Of a DNA stretch of 64,000 bases, positions 46,383-54,882 are shown one piece after another (the stretch's first letter is position 1; the number at the start of each line of letters is the position of its first letter). This stretch comes from Ahrensia sp. (GTDB lineage: Bacteria > Pseudomonadota > Alphaproteobacteria > Rhizobiales > Rhizobiaceae). A program made the position numbers and the translations under genes. The notes under the pieces were generated by a model. It was not told the origin of the DNA. It did not search any database and worked only from the letters and a program-made list of their open reading frames with translations. Location: contig NZXU01000050.1 of assembly GCA_002698425.1 (NCBI GenBank), positions 186,001-250,000 on the forward strand, in the 5' to 3' direction.

Positions 46383-46535
46383 AAAAACGCCCGCCAGGAT
46401 CGCCATTTTTCCGCGTCCCATCAGGCGGCGGGCGTATCTGCTCACTGACCGAAAGCACGAAGAGACGATTTCATTCTCGCTCGACTTCCGTTTACGTAAA
46501 CGTTAGACAATCGTATCGACACGAAGGGGCGCTTC

Positions 46536-47033
46536 ATGAACCTGATTATGCGGCTGATCTGGGTGATCCTGACCGCGCGGAGCCGCGGACGGATGGGCGT
46601 GACGGATATGAGCCGGTTTTCGCTGCGCTGCTGGCCAAACGACCTCGATTCGAATTTCCACATGAACAACGGCCGTTACATGACCGTGATGGATCTTGGA
46701 CGGCTGGACCTGATCCTGCGCACGGGGCTGTGGCGGGCGATGCGGGAGCGCAAATGGTATCCCGTGGTGGGGTCCGCAAAGATCACGTTCCGGCGTTCGG
46801 TCAATGTGTTCGAAACCTTCGAGTTGACGACGCAGATCCTCGGCTGGGACGAGAAGTGGCTCTATATCGAGCATCGCATGGAACGCGGCGGCAAGCTGCT
46901 CGCGGTCGGCCACATCAAGGGCCTGTTCCTGTCGCCGGACGGCAAGGTGCCGATGGCGGAACTCGCCGCCGCGGCCGGCCATGACGGCCCCCCGCCGGAG
47001 GTCGATCCGGACATCTTGGCGGCGCTGGCGTGA
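46536..47033 (+). CDS. Thioesterase-like hotdog protein
   Basis: Protein of 165 residues with a short N-terminal hydrophobic segment (LIMRLIWVILTA) and a 4-hydroxybenzoyl-CoA thioesterase-type hotdog domain: RCWPNDLDSNFHMNNGRYMT, the D-x-x-x-H-x-N-N pattern, followed by TVMDLGRLDLI. It resembles the THEM6-like group. A substrate cannot be named. AGGGG precedes the ATG. Confidence 0.82.
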   Translation: MNLIMRLIWVILTARSRGRMGVTDMSRFSLRCWPNDLDSNFHMNNGRYMTVMDLGRLDLILRTGLWRAMRERKWYPVVGSAKITFRRSVNVFETFELTTQILGWDEKWLYIEHRMERGGKLLAVGHIKGLFLSPDGKVPMAELAAAAGHDGPPPEVDPDILAALA

Positions 47034-47159
47034 ATTCTTGCGTTTCGGGCGGAGTATTGCGTCTCGTCTTTGCTCTCATACAAGAAACAGCATGGCCCGA
47101 GTAAAGGGAATCGTAAGTTCCATGTGATGTCTTTCCCGCCATAACGGCACAAGACACCT

Positions 47160-48995
47160 ATGGATATACAGGCTCAACTCAAGCTTTCCGCCTTTCAGGG
47201 GCTGATCCTGGAAGCCGTCGCGACGGGCAAGGATTTCGACTCGGTGGCCGATCTCCTGTGCCGGGAAGCCGAACAGCTTTCCGACGGGGCGATCTGTACG
47301 ATCGTCCGGATCGACGCGGACGGACTCATCCGGCCGGTCTCCTCGCCGAGCCTTCCGGAGAGCTATGCCGAGGCGCTGGACGGGATTGCGATCGGGCCTG
47401 AAGCCGGCTCCTGCGGAACCGCCGCCTATTTCGGCAAGCCGGTGCAAACCACCGATATCGACACCGATCCGAAATGGCAGCCCTATCTGGGCCTCGCACA
47501 GCCGCTCGGACTGAAAGCCTGCTGGTCGAGCCCGATCAAGACGCGCGACGGGCGGGTGGTGGCCACATTCGCCTTCTATTTCCGCACGAAGCGCGGTGCG
47601 ACCGAGATCGAGCGCGAGTTGGTACGTCGCGCCGTGCATCTGTGCGCCATCGCTTATGAACATACCGAGATCAACGCCCGCAACGAGTTCCTCGCCTATC
47701 GCGACCAACTGACGGGGCTCGGCAACCGCCGCTCCTTCGACGCCGCCCTTGCCGAGCGCGCGGCGACGGGGACGCCGTTCGGACTGCTGCTGGTCGACAT
47801 CGACAATCTCAAGATCGTCAATGACAGCCTCGGTCATGCCTGCGGCGACGTTCTGATCAAGGCGGTGGCCGCGAAATTGCGGGAGCTGTGCGAAAACAGC
47901 TGCGCGTTCCGCATGGGCGGCGACGAATTCGCGGTGATCGCCGTCAACGCAGACAGCGCCGAGACGCTGAAGGCCCTGGCGCAGACGATCCTCGCAACCG
48001 CGACTGCGCCCATCGAGGCCCAGGGAAGCGTGCTGGTTCCGGGTGTGACGATCGGGGGCGTGCTTGCGGGGACGGACGGGACCGCCCCGGAAGAGTTGCG
48101 GCAGAATGCCGATGTGGCGCTTTATCACGCCAAGGAGACCAGCCGCGGCGACTTCCTGCGGTTCGACCCGATGCACAAGACGGCGATCATCCGCCGCATC
48201 GACCAGTCGCGGGAGCTGATGGAAGCGCTCGACGAGGACCGGGTCGAGCCGTTTTTCCAGCCGGTGGTCCGCCTGGAAACGGGCCGGATTTGCGGCGTCG
48301 AGGCGCTGGCGCGCATCCGCAGCCGGGACGGGCGGATCATCGAGGCCGGCGAGTTTCAGCTGGCGTTTTCCGATTCCAGGAATGCGTCACGGCTGACCGC
48401 ACGCATGATGGAGCTGGCGGCTGACGCGTTCCAGGCATGGCAGGCCGAAGATTTGCCCATCGAGCATCTGGCGCTGAACCTGTCGATGGCCGACTTCCAG
48501 TCCGGCGATCTCGACGAAAGGCTGGCCGACGCATTCGGCAGCCGTGGCATCGCATTACACCACCTGAATCTCGAGGTGACGGAATCGGTGCTGATGGAAA
48601 CCCATATCGTGCGGCCGATCGACAATCTGCGGCGGCTCGGCGTCACCGTGGCGCTCGACGATTTCGGGACGGGCTTCGCCTCGCTGACTCATCTGCTGAA
48701 TTTCCCGGTCGACGCGATCAAGATCGACCGCTCCTTCGTGGACCGGTTCCTGACCGACCGGCCCAGCGCCGCGATCGTCGAGGCGCTTACCGATATCGGC
48801 CGCAAGATCGGCGTGGACATCGTGGCGGAAGGCGTCGAGACAGTCGAACAGGCAACCAAGCTGATGGCGCTGGGCTGCCAGTTCGGCCAGGGTCACCTGT
48901 TCGCGCGGCCGCTGGCCAGGAACGCTATCACGGAGCTGCTGCGCGCCAGCCTCGCGGTGCACGCCAGGTCGGCGGAAGGCCGAAAGACGGCCTGA
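47160..48995 (+). CDS. GAF-GGDEF-EAL cyclic-di-GMP enzyme
   Basis: Cytoplasmic protein of 611 residues with a GAF sensor (about 15-165, with GPEAGSCGTAAYFGKPVQT), a GGDEF domain (motif GGDEF at 253-257) and an EAL domain (motif EAL at 381-383). The EAL metal and catalytic residues look complete (LNLSM, LEVTES, LDDFGTGFASL, IKIDRSF, VAEGVET). The inhibitory RxxD site before GGDEF is absent. Both activities are possible, with the GAF domain choosing between synthesis and breakdown of c-di-GMP. Confidence 0.93.
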   Translation: MDIQAQLKLSAFQGLILEAVATGKDFDSVADLLCREAEQLSDGAICTIVRIDADGLIRPVSSPSLPESYAEALDGIAIGPEAGSCGTAAYFGKPVQTTDIDTDPKWQPYLGLAQPLGLKACWSSPIKTRDGRVVATFAFYFRTKRGATEIERELVRRAVHLCAIAYEHTEINARNEFLAYRDQLTGLGNRRSFDAALAERAATGTPFGLLLVDIDNLKIVNDSLGHACGDVLIKAVAAKLRELCENSCAFRMGGDEFAVIAVNADSAETLKALAQTILATATAPIEAQGSVLVPGVTIGGVLAGTDGTAPEELRQNADVALYHAKETSRGDFLRFDPMHKTAIIRRIDQSRELMEALDEDRVEPFFQPVVRLETGRICGVEALARIRSRDGRIIEAGEFQLAFSDSRNASRLTARMMELAADAFQAWQAEDLPIEHLALNLSMADFQSGDLDERLADAFGSRGIALHHLNLEVTESVLMETHIVRPIDNLRRLGVTVALDDFGTGFASLTHLLNFPVDAIKIDRSFVDRFLTDRPSAAIVEALTDIGRKIGVDIVAEGVETVEQATKLMALGCQFGQGHLFARPLARNAITELLRASLAVHARSAEGRKTA

Positions 48996-48999
48996 CAGG

Positions 49000-50043
49000 C
49001 TAAAGGGGCATCGGGAAACGCTTGTAGGTCTCGGCGATGTCGTCAAGAACGGCATCGGACAGATCGAGATCCACCGCCGCGATATCCGATTTCAACTGAT
49101 CCATCTTCGTCGCGCCGATGATCGCGGCGGTGGTGAAGGGTCGCGACAAGGCAAAGGCGATCGCCATTTGCGCCGGGTCGAGGCCGTGTTTCGCGGCGAT
49201 TTCGAGATAGGCCTCGATCGCCGGTTTCGAGCGTTCGGTATAGCGACCGTTGAGGTCGGGCTGGACCGACATGCGCGCGCCGGCCGGGATGTCCCCACCG
49301 CGATATTTGCCTGACAGGGAGCCGGATGCCGTCGACGTGTAGGCAAGCAGGCCGACATCCTCATGGGCGGCGACCTCGGCCATGTCGAGATCGAAGATAC
49401 GGTGCAGCAGCGAGTATTCGTTCTGCATGGAGACAACGCGCGGCAGGCCCTTTTCCGCGGCGATGCGCAGATAGTTCATCGTGCCCCAGGCGGTCTCGTT
49501 GGAGAGGCCCATGTGACGGACCTTGCCTTCCCGGATCAGCGCATCCATCGTCTCGAGCGCCTCGAGGAAATCGTCCCGCGCCTTGTCGGCGTCATGGGTG
49601 TGCGGCGCCCATTTCCAGGATTGGCGGAAATGATAGGAGCCGCGGTTCGGCCAGTGCAGCTGGTAGAGATCGATATAGTCGGTCTTCAGGCGCTGCAGCG
49701 AGCGTTCGCAGGCGCGGCGGATCTTTGCGGCCGAGATCGGCGCGCCCTCGTCGATATTCTTGTTGCCGGCGCCGGCGACCTTGGTGGCGAGAATGATATC
49801 GTCGCGCTTGCCGCGTTTTTCGAACCATGTGCCGATGATGCGCTCGGTGTCGCCGGAATTCTCGGGCGTGGCGGGCGTGGTCGGATAGGCTTCGGCGGTG
49901 TCGAAGAAGTTGACGCCCTCGGAGACGGCGTAATCCATCTGTTCATGGCCTTCAGCTTCCGAGTTCTGCGATCCCCAGGTCATGGTGCCGAGGCAGATCG
50001 CGCTCACGTCCAGGCCGGTGCGGCCGAGCTTGCGGTATTTCAT
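49000..50043 (-). CDS. Aldo/keto reductase (Tas-like)
   Basis: NADPH-dependent aldo/keto reductase of 347 residues with the catalytic tetrad visible: D and Y in NFFDTAEAYP, K in LATKVAG and H in YQLHWPN. The insert PTTPATPENSGDTERIIGTW is typical of the Tas/YgdS group. The cofactor end TAAIIGATKMDQLKSDIAA is present. The physiological substrate is unknown. It is the last leftward gene before the c-di-GMP enzyme, with which it is convergent. Confidence 0.9.
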   Translation of the reverse strand: MKYRKLGRTGLDVSAICLGTMTWGSQNSEAEGHEQMDYAVSEGVNFFDTAEAYPTTPATPENSGDTERIIGTWFEKRGKRDDIILATKVAGAGNKNIDEGAPISAAKIRRACERSLQRLKTDYIDLYQLHWPNRGSYHFRQSWKWAPHTHDADKARDDFLEALETMDALIREGKVRHMGLSNETAWGTMNYLRIAAEKGLPRVVSMQNEYSLLHRIFDLDMAEVAAHEDVGLLAYTSTASGSLSGKYRGGDIPAGARMSVQPDLNGRYTERSKPAIEAYLEIAAKHGLDPAQMAIAFALSRPFTTAAIIGATKMDQLKSDIAAVDLDLSDAVLDDIAETYKRFPMPL

Positions 50044-50132
50044 GGGAAACCGTCCGGATTGGTGTTCTGGAAGGGAGGAACTGTCTGTCCTTCAGTATAG
50101 GGCGGGATGGACCCGGTGCAACCGGGCGGCGG

Positions 50133-51200
50133 TCAGTCCTCGCCGACGCCGAGCGAATCGCGCCATTGCTTGAGGAAAAGCCGGCGCTTCATCTGGTCGA
50201 GGCCGACGATCAGCGCCGGGCCCAGCGCGATGGGACGGATGGCGCGTTTGCCGCCCTCGCCCGCGCCGAGCGCCTTGTAGAGCTGGTCCTCGCCGTCGAT
50301 CGGCGAAAACAGGAGCGCGTCCTCGTTGAGGATGCGGCGGCCCTGCGGCCCCTGCGTGAATTCGAGGAAGGCTTCGGCGTCGGCCCGGTTGGCGGCTTGG
50401 CGCGGGACATAGGCGGCACGGGTCAGGACGAGCGTATAGTCCGACGGCACCACGACTGCGAGATCGGGTTTCTCGCGGGCCTGGGCGAGCGCGTAGGAAC
50501 CCAGCACATTGTAGCCGAGCGTCAGGCGGCCATCAGCGACGCGATCGAGGATTTCCTGGGTGCAGCAATAGAGCCGGACATGGTTGCGGCCCATCGCCTC
50601 GATCAGGCGGCCCCAGGTGGAGGAGCGCTGTTCGTCGAGCGTGGCGAAGAGATAACCGAGGCCCGACGCCTCGATGTCGTAGGTTCCGATGCGGCCGTCG
50701 AAGCGTTCAGGCTGGCGCAACAGGTCGAGCAGGGCGAAGTGGTCCGTCGGCGCCTCGAACTCGCCGACGGCGCGGCGGTTGTAGACGATAACGGCGGGCT
50801 CGTAGGTGAGGCCGAAGAGCTGCGAGCGCCAGCGCGCATAGTCGGGCAGGGCGGCGAGACCGGGTCGATCGACGGTGGCGGCGCAGCCGTCATTGACGAG
50901 CTTGACCTGCAAATCCATCGCCGAGGAAAGCACCACATCGTCCGGCGGCGCATCGCCTTTGCACGCGGCCTGCGCCTCCGCAAAGAGCGTATTTGTGGTC
51001 AGCTCGCGGTAACGGATGGAAACGGCGGGATTGGCGGCTTGCCAGGCTTCGATGACCGGTCGGATGATGCCGATATCGGTGGTCGAGCCAATAACGAGGC
51101 TGCGCGAGGGTTGCGCACCGGCCGGGAACTCGTAATCGTCCGCGAGCGCGGGCGAGCAAGCGAGAACAGCGGCAAGGAAGGCAAGCAGGCGGACGGTCAT
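50133..51200 (-). CDS. Orphan periplasmic substrate-binding protein in the TctDE operon
   Basis: Exported type 2 binding protein of 355 residues: signal peptide LLAFLAAVLACSPALA, then a fold like iron/anion ABC receptors (SLVIGSTTDIGIIRPVIEAW, NTLFAEAQAACKGDAPPDDV, GLTYEPAVIVYNRRAVGEF). No permease or ATPase accompanies it. Its start overlaps the stop of the sensor kinase gene (ATGA), so it is translationally coupled to the TctE-like kinase and probably acts as its periplasmic ligand sensor. Confidence 0.82.
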   Translation of the reverse strand: MTVRLLAFLAAVLACSPALADDYEFPAGAQPSRSLVIGSTTDIGIIRPVIEAWQAANPAVSIRYRELTTNTLFAEAQAACKGDAPPDDVVLSSAMDLQVKLVNDGCAATVDRPGLAALPDYARWRSQLFGLTYEPAVIVYNRRAVGEFEAPTDHFALLDLLRQPERFDGRIGTYDIEASGLGYLFATLDEQRSSTWGRLIEAMGRNHVRLYCCTQEILDRVADGRLTLGYNVLGSYALAQAREKPDLAVVVPSDYTLVLTRAAYVPRQAANRADAEAFLEFTQGPQGRRILNEDALLFSPIDGEDQLYKALGAGEGGKRAIRPIALGPALIVGLDQMKRRLFLKQWRDSLGVGED

Positions 51201-52612
51201 GACTGCCGCTCCGCCAGCGGCAGCGACAGGGCGACCTCGAAGCCGCCCGCGTCGAGATCGCGCAATTGCAGTTCGCCGCCATGCGAGACGGCGACCTCGT
51301 GGGCGATGGCGAGGCCGAGGCTTGCACCCCGCGACGTGGCGGCCTTGTTGCGGCGGAAACGCGTGCCGGCGGAGGCGCGCTCGGTCTTCGCGATGCCCTC
51401 GCCGTGATCGACGACGGCGATGCGGGCGAGCCGGCCTTCCACCGAGACGCGGATGGCGACCGGCGGACGTCCATGCTCCAGCGCGTTGTTGGTCAGGTTC
51501 TTGACCGCCTCGCGCAGGGAGAAGCGGTCGCCGGCCACGTGAACCGGCTCCTCGGGCAGATCGAGCAGCGGCAGTTCGGCCGATGCATGGGCGAAGCGCC
51601 GCGTCTCCTCTTCCGCTTCCATGGCGATCCGGCGCAGGTCGACCAGGGCGCGGGGTTCGGAATCGGTGCGATGGGTGACGAGGGCGTGGCTGAGCAGTTG
51701 ATCGGCAAGGCGGCTGACGGCGACGGAGCGGTCGAGGATGCGGCGCGAGATGCGGCGCAGCCGGTCCGGCGACTCCTCGCCCGCCGCGATCTGCGCCTGG
51801 GCGCGAATGGCGGTGATCGGAGTGCGCAACTGATGGGCCGCATCGGCGACGAAGGACTGCACGGCGGTGACGCGGCGGTCGAGCCGCCTGGTGAAGCGGT
51901 TGATGGCGTCGACGACGGCCTCGAGTTCGCGCGGGGTTTCGATATCGAACGGCGAGAGATCGTTGGGATCGCGCGAGAGAAGCGCCCGCTCGACCCGGCG
52001 CAGGGGCGCGAGTGCGTAGCGCATGGCAAACCAGGCGATCAGCACGATGGCGAGCCCGGCCGTGCCGACCAGTATCGCCGCCCGCGTGGCGATGTCGCGG
52101 GCGAGCGCGATGCGCGCCTGCACGGTATGCGCCACGACGACGCGGACATTGCCGGTCATGCCGCGTTCGGCGATCGGCCGCGTCGCCATCGCCGCGCGCA
52201 CGGTTTCGCCGGAATAGGTCGTCTCGTAGACCACGGGCGCAGGGTCCGTTTCGTCGATATCCGGCAGCGGCAGGTCAGGGTAGCCAGTCAGCGTTGCGCC
52301 CTGCATGCCGACCACGCGGTAAAAGACGCGGTCGTTTCGCGCCAGAGACAGCAGCTCAAAGGCCGAGGACGGCAAGTCGACCAGAACCTCGCCGTCGACA
52401 ACATTGACGCGCTCGGCGATCTGCAGCGACGCGCCGGTCAGCAGCCGGTCATAAGCCTCGTTGGCGGCCTGGATGCCGTAGCGCCAAGCCGACCAGAGCG
52501 CGGCCGACGCGGCAAGCGCCAGGATGAAGGCGACGGCAAGCGTCAGGCGCAGCGCGATCGATGGCCGGCGGCGCGGTGCGCGCGGAACCGCCGCGGCGCT
52601 CGCATCAAGCAC
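51197..52612 (-). CDS. tctE: TctE-like sensor histidine kinase
   Basis: Membrane kinase of 471 residues. Helices near 24-44 and 175-198 bracket a periplasmic sensor of the TctE N-terminal type. The cytoplasmic part has a HAMP-like segment, the phosphoacceptor His260 in FVADAAHQLRTPITAIRAQA, the N box NNALEHG and G boxes VVDHGEGI and GASLGLAIAHEV. The start is GTG, overlapping the tctD stop by 8 nt. It likely senses a carboxylate, with help from the binding protein encoded next. Confidence 0.88.
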   Translation of the reverse strand: MLDASAAAVPRAPRRRPSIALRLTLAVAFILALAASAALWSAWRYGIQAANEAYDRLLTGASLQIAERVNVVDGEVLVDLPSSAFELLSLARNDRVFYRVVGMQGATLTGYPDLPLPDIDETDPAPVVYETTYSGETVRAAMATRPIAERGMTGNVRVVVAHTVQARIALARDIATRAAILVGTAGLAIVLIAWFAMRYALAPLRRVERALLSRDPNDLSPFDIETPRELEAVVDAINRFTRRLDRRVTAVQSFVADAAHQLRTPITAIRAQAQIAAGEESPDRLRRISRRILDRSVAVSRLADQLLSHALVTHRTDSEPRALVDLRRIAMEAEEETRRFAHASAELPLLDLPEEPVHVAGDRFSLREAVKNLTNNALEHGRPPVAIRVSVEGRLARIAVVDHGEGIAKTERASAGTRFRRNKAATSRGASLGLAIAHEVAVSHGGELQLRDLDAGGFEVALSLPLAERQS

Positions 52613-53288
52613 TGTGGACAGCCCCGGAGACGAAGGCCTGATAGCCGAGACCGCGCAGGGTGCGGATCTCCAGCTTCTCGGAGGTCAGCTTCTTGCGCAG
52701 ACGGGCGACATAGAGTTCGACCGCGTTCAGGCCAGCTTCGTCATCCAGTCCGAAGAGGCGCGAATGCAGTTCCTCCTTGGCGATGACGCGGCCGCGTGAC
52801 GACAGAAGGATCTCGAGCAGCGCCTGTTCGCGGCGGGTCAGTTCGCAGGGCTTGCCGGCGACGGTGACCCGGCGGGTCGCGGTGTTGAAGGTGATGTCGC
52901 CCGCCTTGAGCACGGCGTCGGTTTCGCCATGGCGGCGGCGCGCGACCGCGCGAACACGTGCCTCCAGCTCGCGGATGTCGAAAGGCTTGACCAGATAGTC
53001 GTCGGCGCCGGCATCGAGCGCATCGACCCGGTCGTCGACGCCGAGCCGCGCCGTCAGCATGATCACGGCCAGCGTTTCGCCGCGGGCGCGGATCTCCCTG
53101 AGCAGGTCATGGCCGAAGCCGTCTGGCAGGTTGATGTCGAGTATGACGAGATCGAAAGGCTGCACGGAGAGGAACTGGCGCGCATCGGCGAGCGTCCGGG
53201 CGCGGTCGCAGACATGACCGATCCGCGTCAGGCTTTCCGCAATGGCATCGCAGACGTCCTCGGCGTCCTCGACAATCAGCAGCCGCAC
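52605..53288 (-). CDS. tctD: TctD-like response regulator
   Basis: OmpR-family regulator of 227 residues: receiver domain with phosphoacceptor Asp51 (LVILDINLPDGFG), acidic pocket in VEDAED and lysine in DDYLVKPFDI, then a winged helix (LTRREQALLEILLSSRGRVI, VELYVARLRKKL). It starts at GTG 53288, just after GGGAGGAG. It is divergent from tctCBA and most likely activates it when the kinase detects its carboxylate. Confidence 0.9.
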   Translation of the reverse strand: MRLLIVEDAEDVCDAIAESLTRIGHVCDRARTLADARQFLSVQPFDLVILDINLPDGFGHDLLREIRARGETLAVIMLTARLGVDDRVDALDAGADDYLVKPFDIRELEARVRAVARRRHGETDAVLKAGDITFNTATRRVTVAGKPCELTRREQALLEILLSSRGRVIAKEELHSRLFGLDDEAGLNAVELYVARLRKKLTSEKLEIRTLRGLGYQAFVSGAVHSA

Positions 53289-53385
53289 GCACTCCTCCCG
53301 TCGTGACAGCTCAGTGACAGCTTCATGCACTATTAGGTCCGGCAGCTGCGGCGCGCAATGCCGCTGCGTCATTGGAGGAGATACC

Positions 53386-54360
53386 ATGAAAAGACTGATC
53401 GGCCTCGCGGCCGCGTTCACGCTTGCGTCCTCGATCGCGGCCTTCGCCTTCGAGCCGTCCAACACCGAGTGCATCGCCCCGGCCAATCCGGGCGGCGGCT
53501 GGGACTTCACCTGCCGGCAGGTCGGCAAGACCATGCAGGACATGAAACTGGTTCCCGGCACGATGCAGGTGGTCAACCTTGCCGGCGGCGGCGGCGGCGT
53601 GGCCTATGCCGAAGTCGCCAACAAGCGCAGTGACGACAACAATCTGATCGTTGCCGCGTCCTCGGCGACAGCGACCCGGCTTGCGCAGGGCGCCTATCCC
53701 GGCAACACGATGGACCAGATGCGCTGGATCGGCGCGGTCGGCGCCGATTACGGCATCATCGCGGTGGCGGCCAATTCCGAGGTCCAGACGCTTCCCGAGC
53801 TGATGGACATGATCAAGAACGATCCGTCCTCGGTGTCCGTGGCCGGCGGCTCGGCGGTTGGCGGCTGGGACCATCTGAAGGTCCTGCTCGCGGCCAAGAA
53901 GGCCGGGATCGATGATGTCCGCACGATTAAATATGTCGCCTTCGACGGCGGCGGCGAAGCCGTCACACAGCTGCTCGCCGGTTCCGTGCAGGCCTTTACC
54001 GGCGACGCGTCCGAAGCCAAGGGCTTCGTCGATTCCGGCGACATTCGCGTGATCGCCGTGCTCGCGCCGGAGCGCCTCGAAGGCGATTTCGCGTCCTTCC
54101 CGACCGCCAAGGAACAGGGCATCGACGTGATCGGCGCCAACTGGCGCGGCTTCTACGCGCCGGGCGGCATGTCCGACGATGCCTACGGCTTCTGGACCGA
54201 CGCCGTCGCCAAGACCTATGCCTCCGACGAGTGGAAGCAGGTGATGGCGGCGAACGGCCTCGCGCCGCTCGACATGACCGGCGACGAGTTCGAGGCCTTC
54301 GTGAAGGACTCGATCGACAACATCACCGACCTGTCGAAGCAGATCGGCCTGATCAAGTAA
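53386..54360 (+). CDS. tctC: Tripartite tricarboxylate transporter receptor TctC
   Basis: Periplasmic receptor of 324 residues with a signal peptide (LIGLAAAFTLASSIAAFAF). The mature part has ECIAPANPGGGWDFTCRQVG, the ligand loop typical of Bug/TctC receptors, and GTMQVVNLAGGGGGVAYAEV. GGAGGAG precedes the ATG. A strong hairpin follows it, as after dppA, probably keeping the receptor mRNA more abundant than tctBA. The substrate is a citrate-like carboxylate by analogy only. Confidence 0.93.
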   Translation: MKRLIGLAAAFTLASSIAAFAFEPSNTECIAPANPGGGWDFTCRQVGKTMQDMKLVPGTMQVVNLAGGGGGVAYAEVANKRSDDNNLIVAASSATATRLAQGAYPGNTMDQMRWIGAVGADYGIIAVAANSEVQTLPELMDMIKNDPSSVSVAGGSAVGGWDHLKVLLAAKKAGIDDVRTIKYVAFDGGGEAVTQLLAGSVQAFTGDASEAKGFVDSGDIRVIAVLAPERLEGDFASFPTAKEQGIDVIGANWRGFYAPGGMSDDAYGFWTDAVAKTYASDEWKQVMAANGLAPLDMTGDEFEAFVKDSIDNITDLSKQIGLIK

Positions 54361-54384
54361 GCAAAGACTTACGATCTTGACACT

Positions 54385-54411
54385 GGCATCCGGCGCGACC
54401 CGCCGGATGCC
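54385..54411 (+). terminator. Intra-operon hairpin between tctC and tctB
   Basis: Perfect 11-bp stem (54385-54395 with 54401-54411) with a 5-nt loop and no T-run beyond ATTT. It probably stabilises the tctC mRNA end or causes partial termination. Confidence 0.55.
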
Positions 54412-54450
54412 ATTTCGGCAAGGCGAAGGCATCCCATGGGAGGGGCGAGT

Positions 54451-54882
54451 ATGAGCGACCGCATATTCGGCGTGATCGGGCTGTTGCTGTCGGCGTTTTA
54501 CGTGTGGCAGGCGACGCTGATCCAGGAGAGCTTCATCCAGGATCCGGTGGGCCCGAAGGCCTTTCCCGTCCTGATCGCCATCGTGCTGGCGGCGGCCAGC
54601 CTCGTCTTCGTCCTGCGGCCCGACCCCGCGCCGCACTGGCCCGCGGCCGGCCGGCTTTTCGAGATCGCGATCTCAGCCGCGCTGATGGTCGCCTATGCGC
54701 TGGCGCTGCCGGAAGCGGGCTTCGTCGCCTCGACCGCTGTCGCCGCGGCCTTCCTTTCATGGCGGCTCGGCACGCATCCGCTCGCCGCCGTCATCGCCGG
54801 GATCGCGATCGCCATCGGCATCTATGTCGTCTTCCATCTCATACTCGGCCTGTCGCTGGCCGAAGGGCCCTGGGGGTTCTAA
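54451..54882 (+). CDS. tctB: Tripartite tricarboxylate transporter small membrane subunit TctB
   Basis: Membrane protein of 143 residues with four helices, the standard TctB size. The conserved N-terminal segment holds helix one (FGVIGLLLSAFYVWQATLI) and then DPVGPKAFPVLIA. The start at 54451 has GGGAGGGG upstream. Its TAA stop shares one base with the tctA start (TAATG), so the membrane subunits are made together. Confidence 0.9.
   Translation: MSDRIFGVIGLLLSAFYVWQATLIQESFIQDPVGPKAFPVLIAIVLAAASLVFVLRPDPAPHWPAAGRLFEIAISAALMVAYALALPEAGFVASTAVAAAFLSWRLGTHPLAAVIAGIAIAIGIYVVFHLILGLSLAEGPWGF

Noticed and set aside
46388..46434. Inverted repeat CGCCCGCC/GGCGGGCG as terminator after the MaoC-like gene
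   Set aside because: The loop is 31 nt and no T-run follows, so a terminator is not supported.
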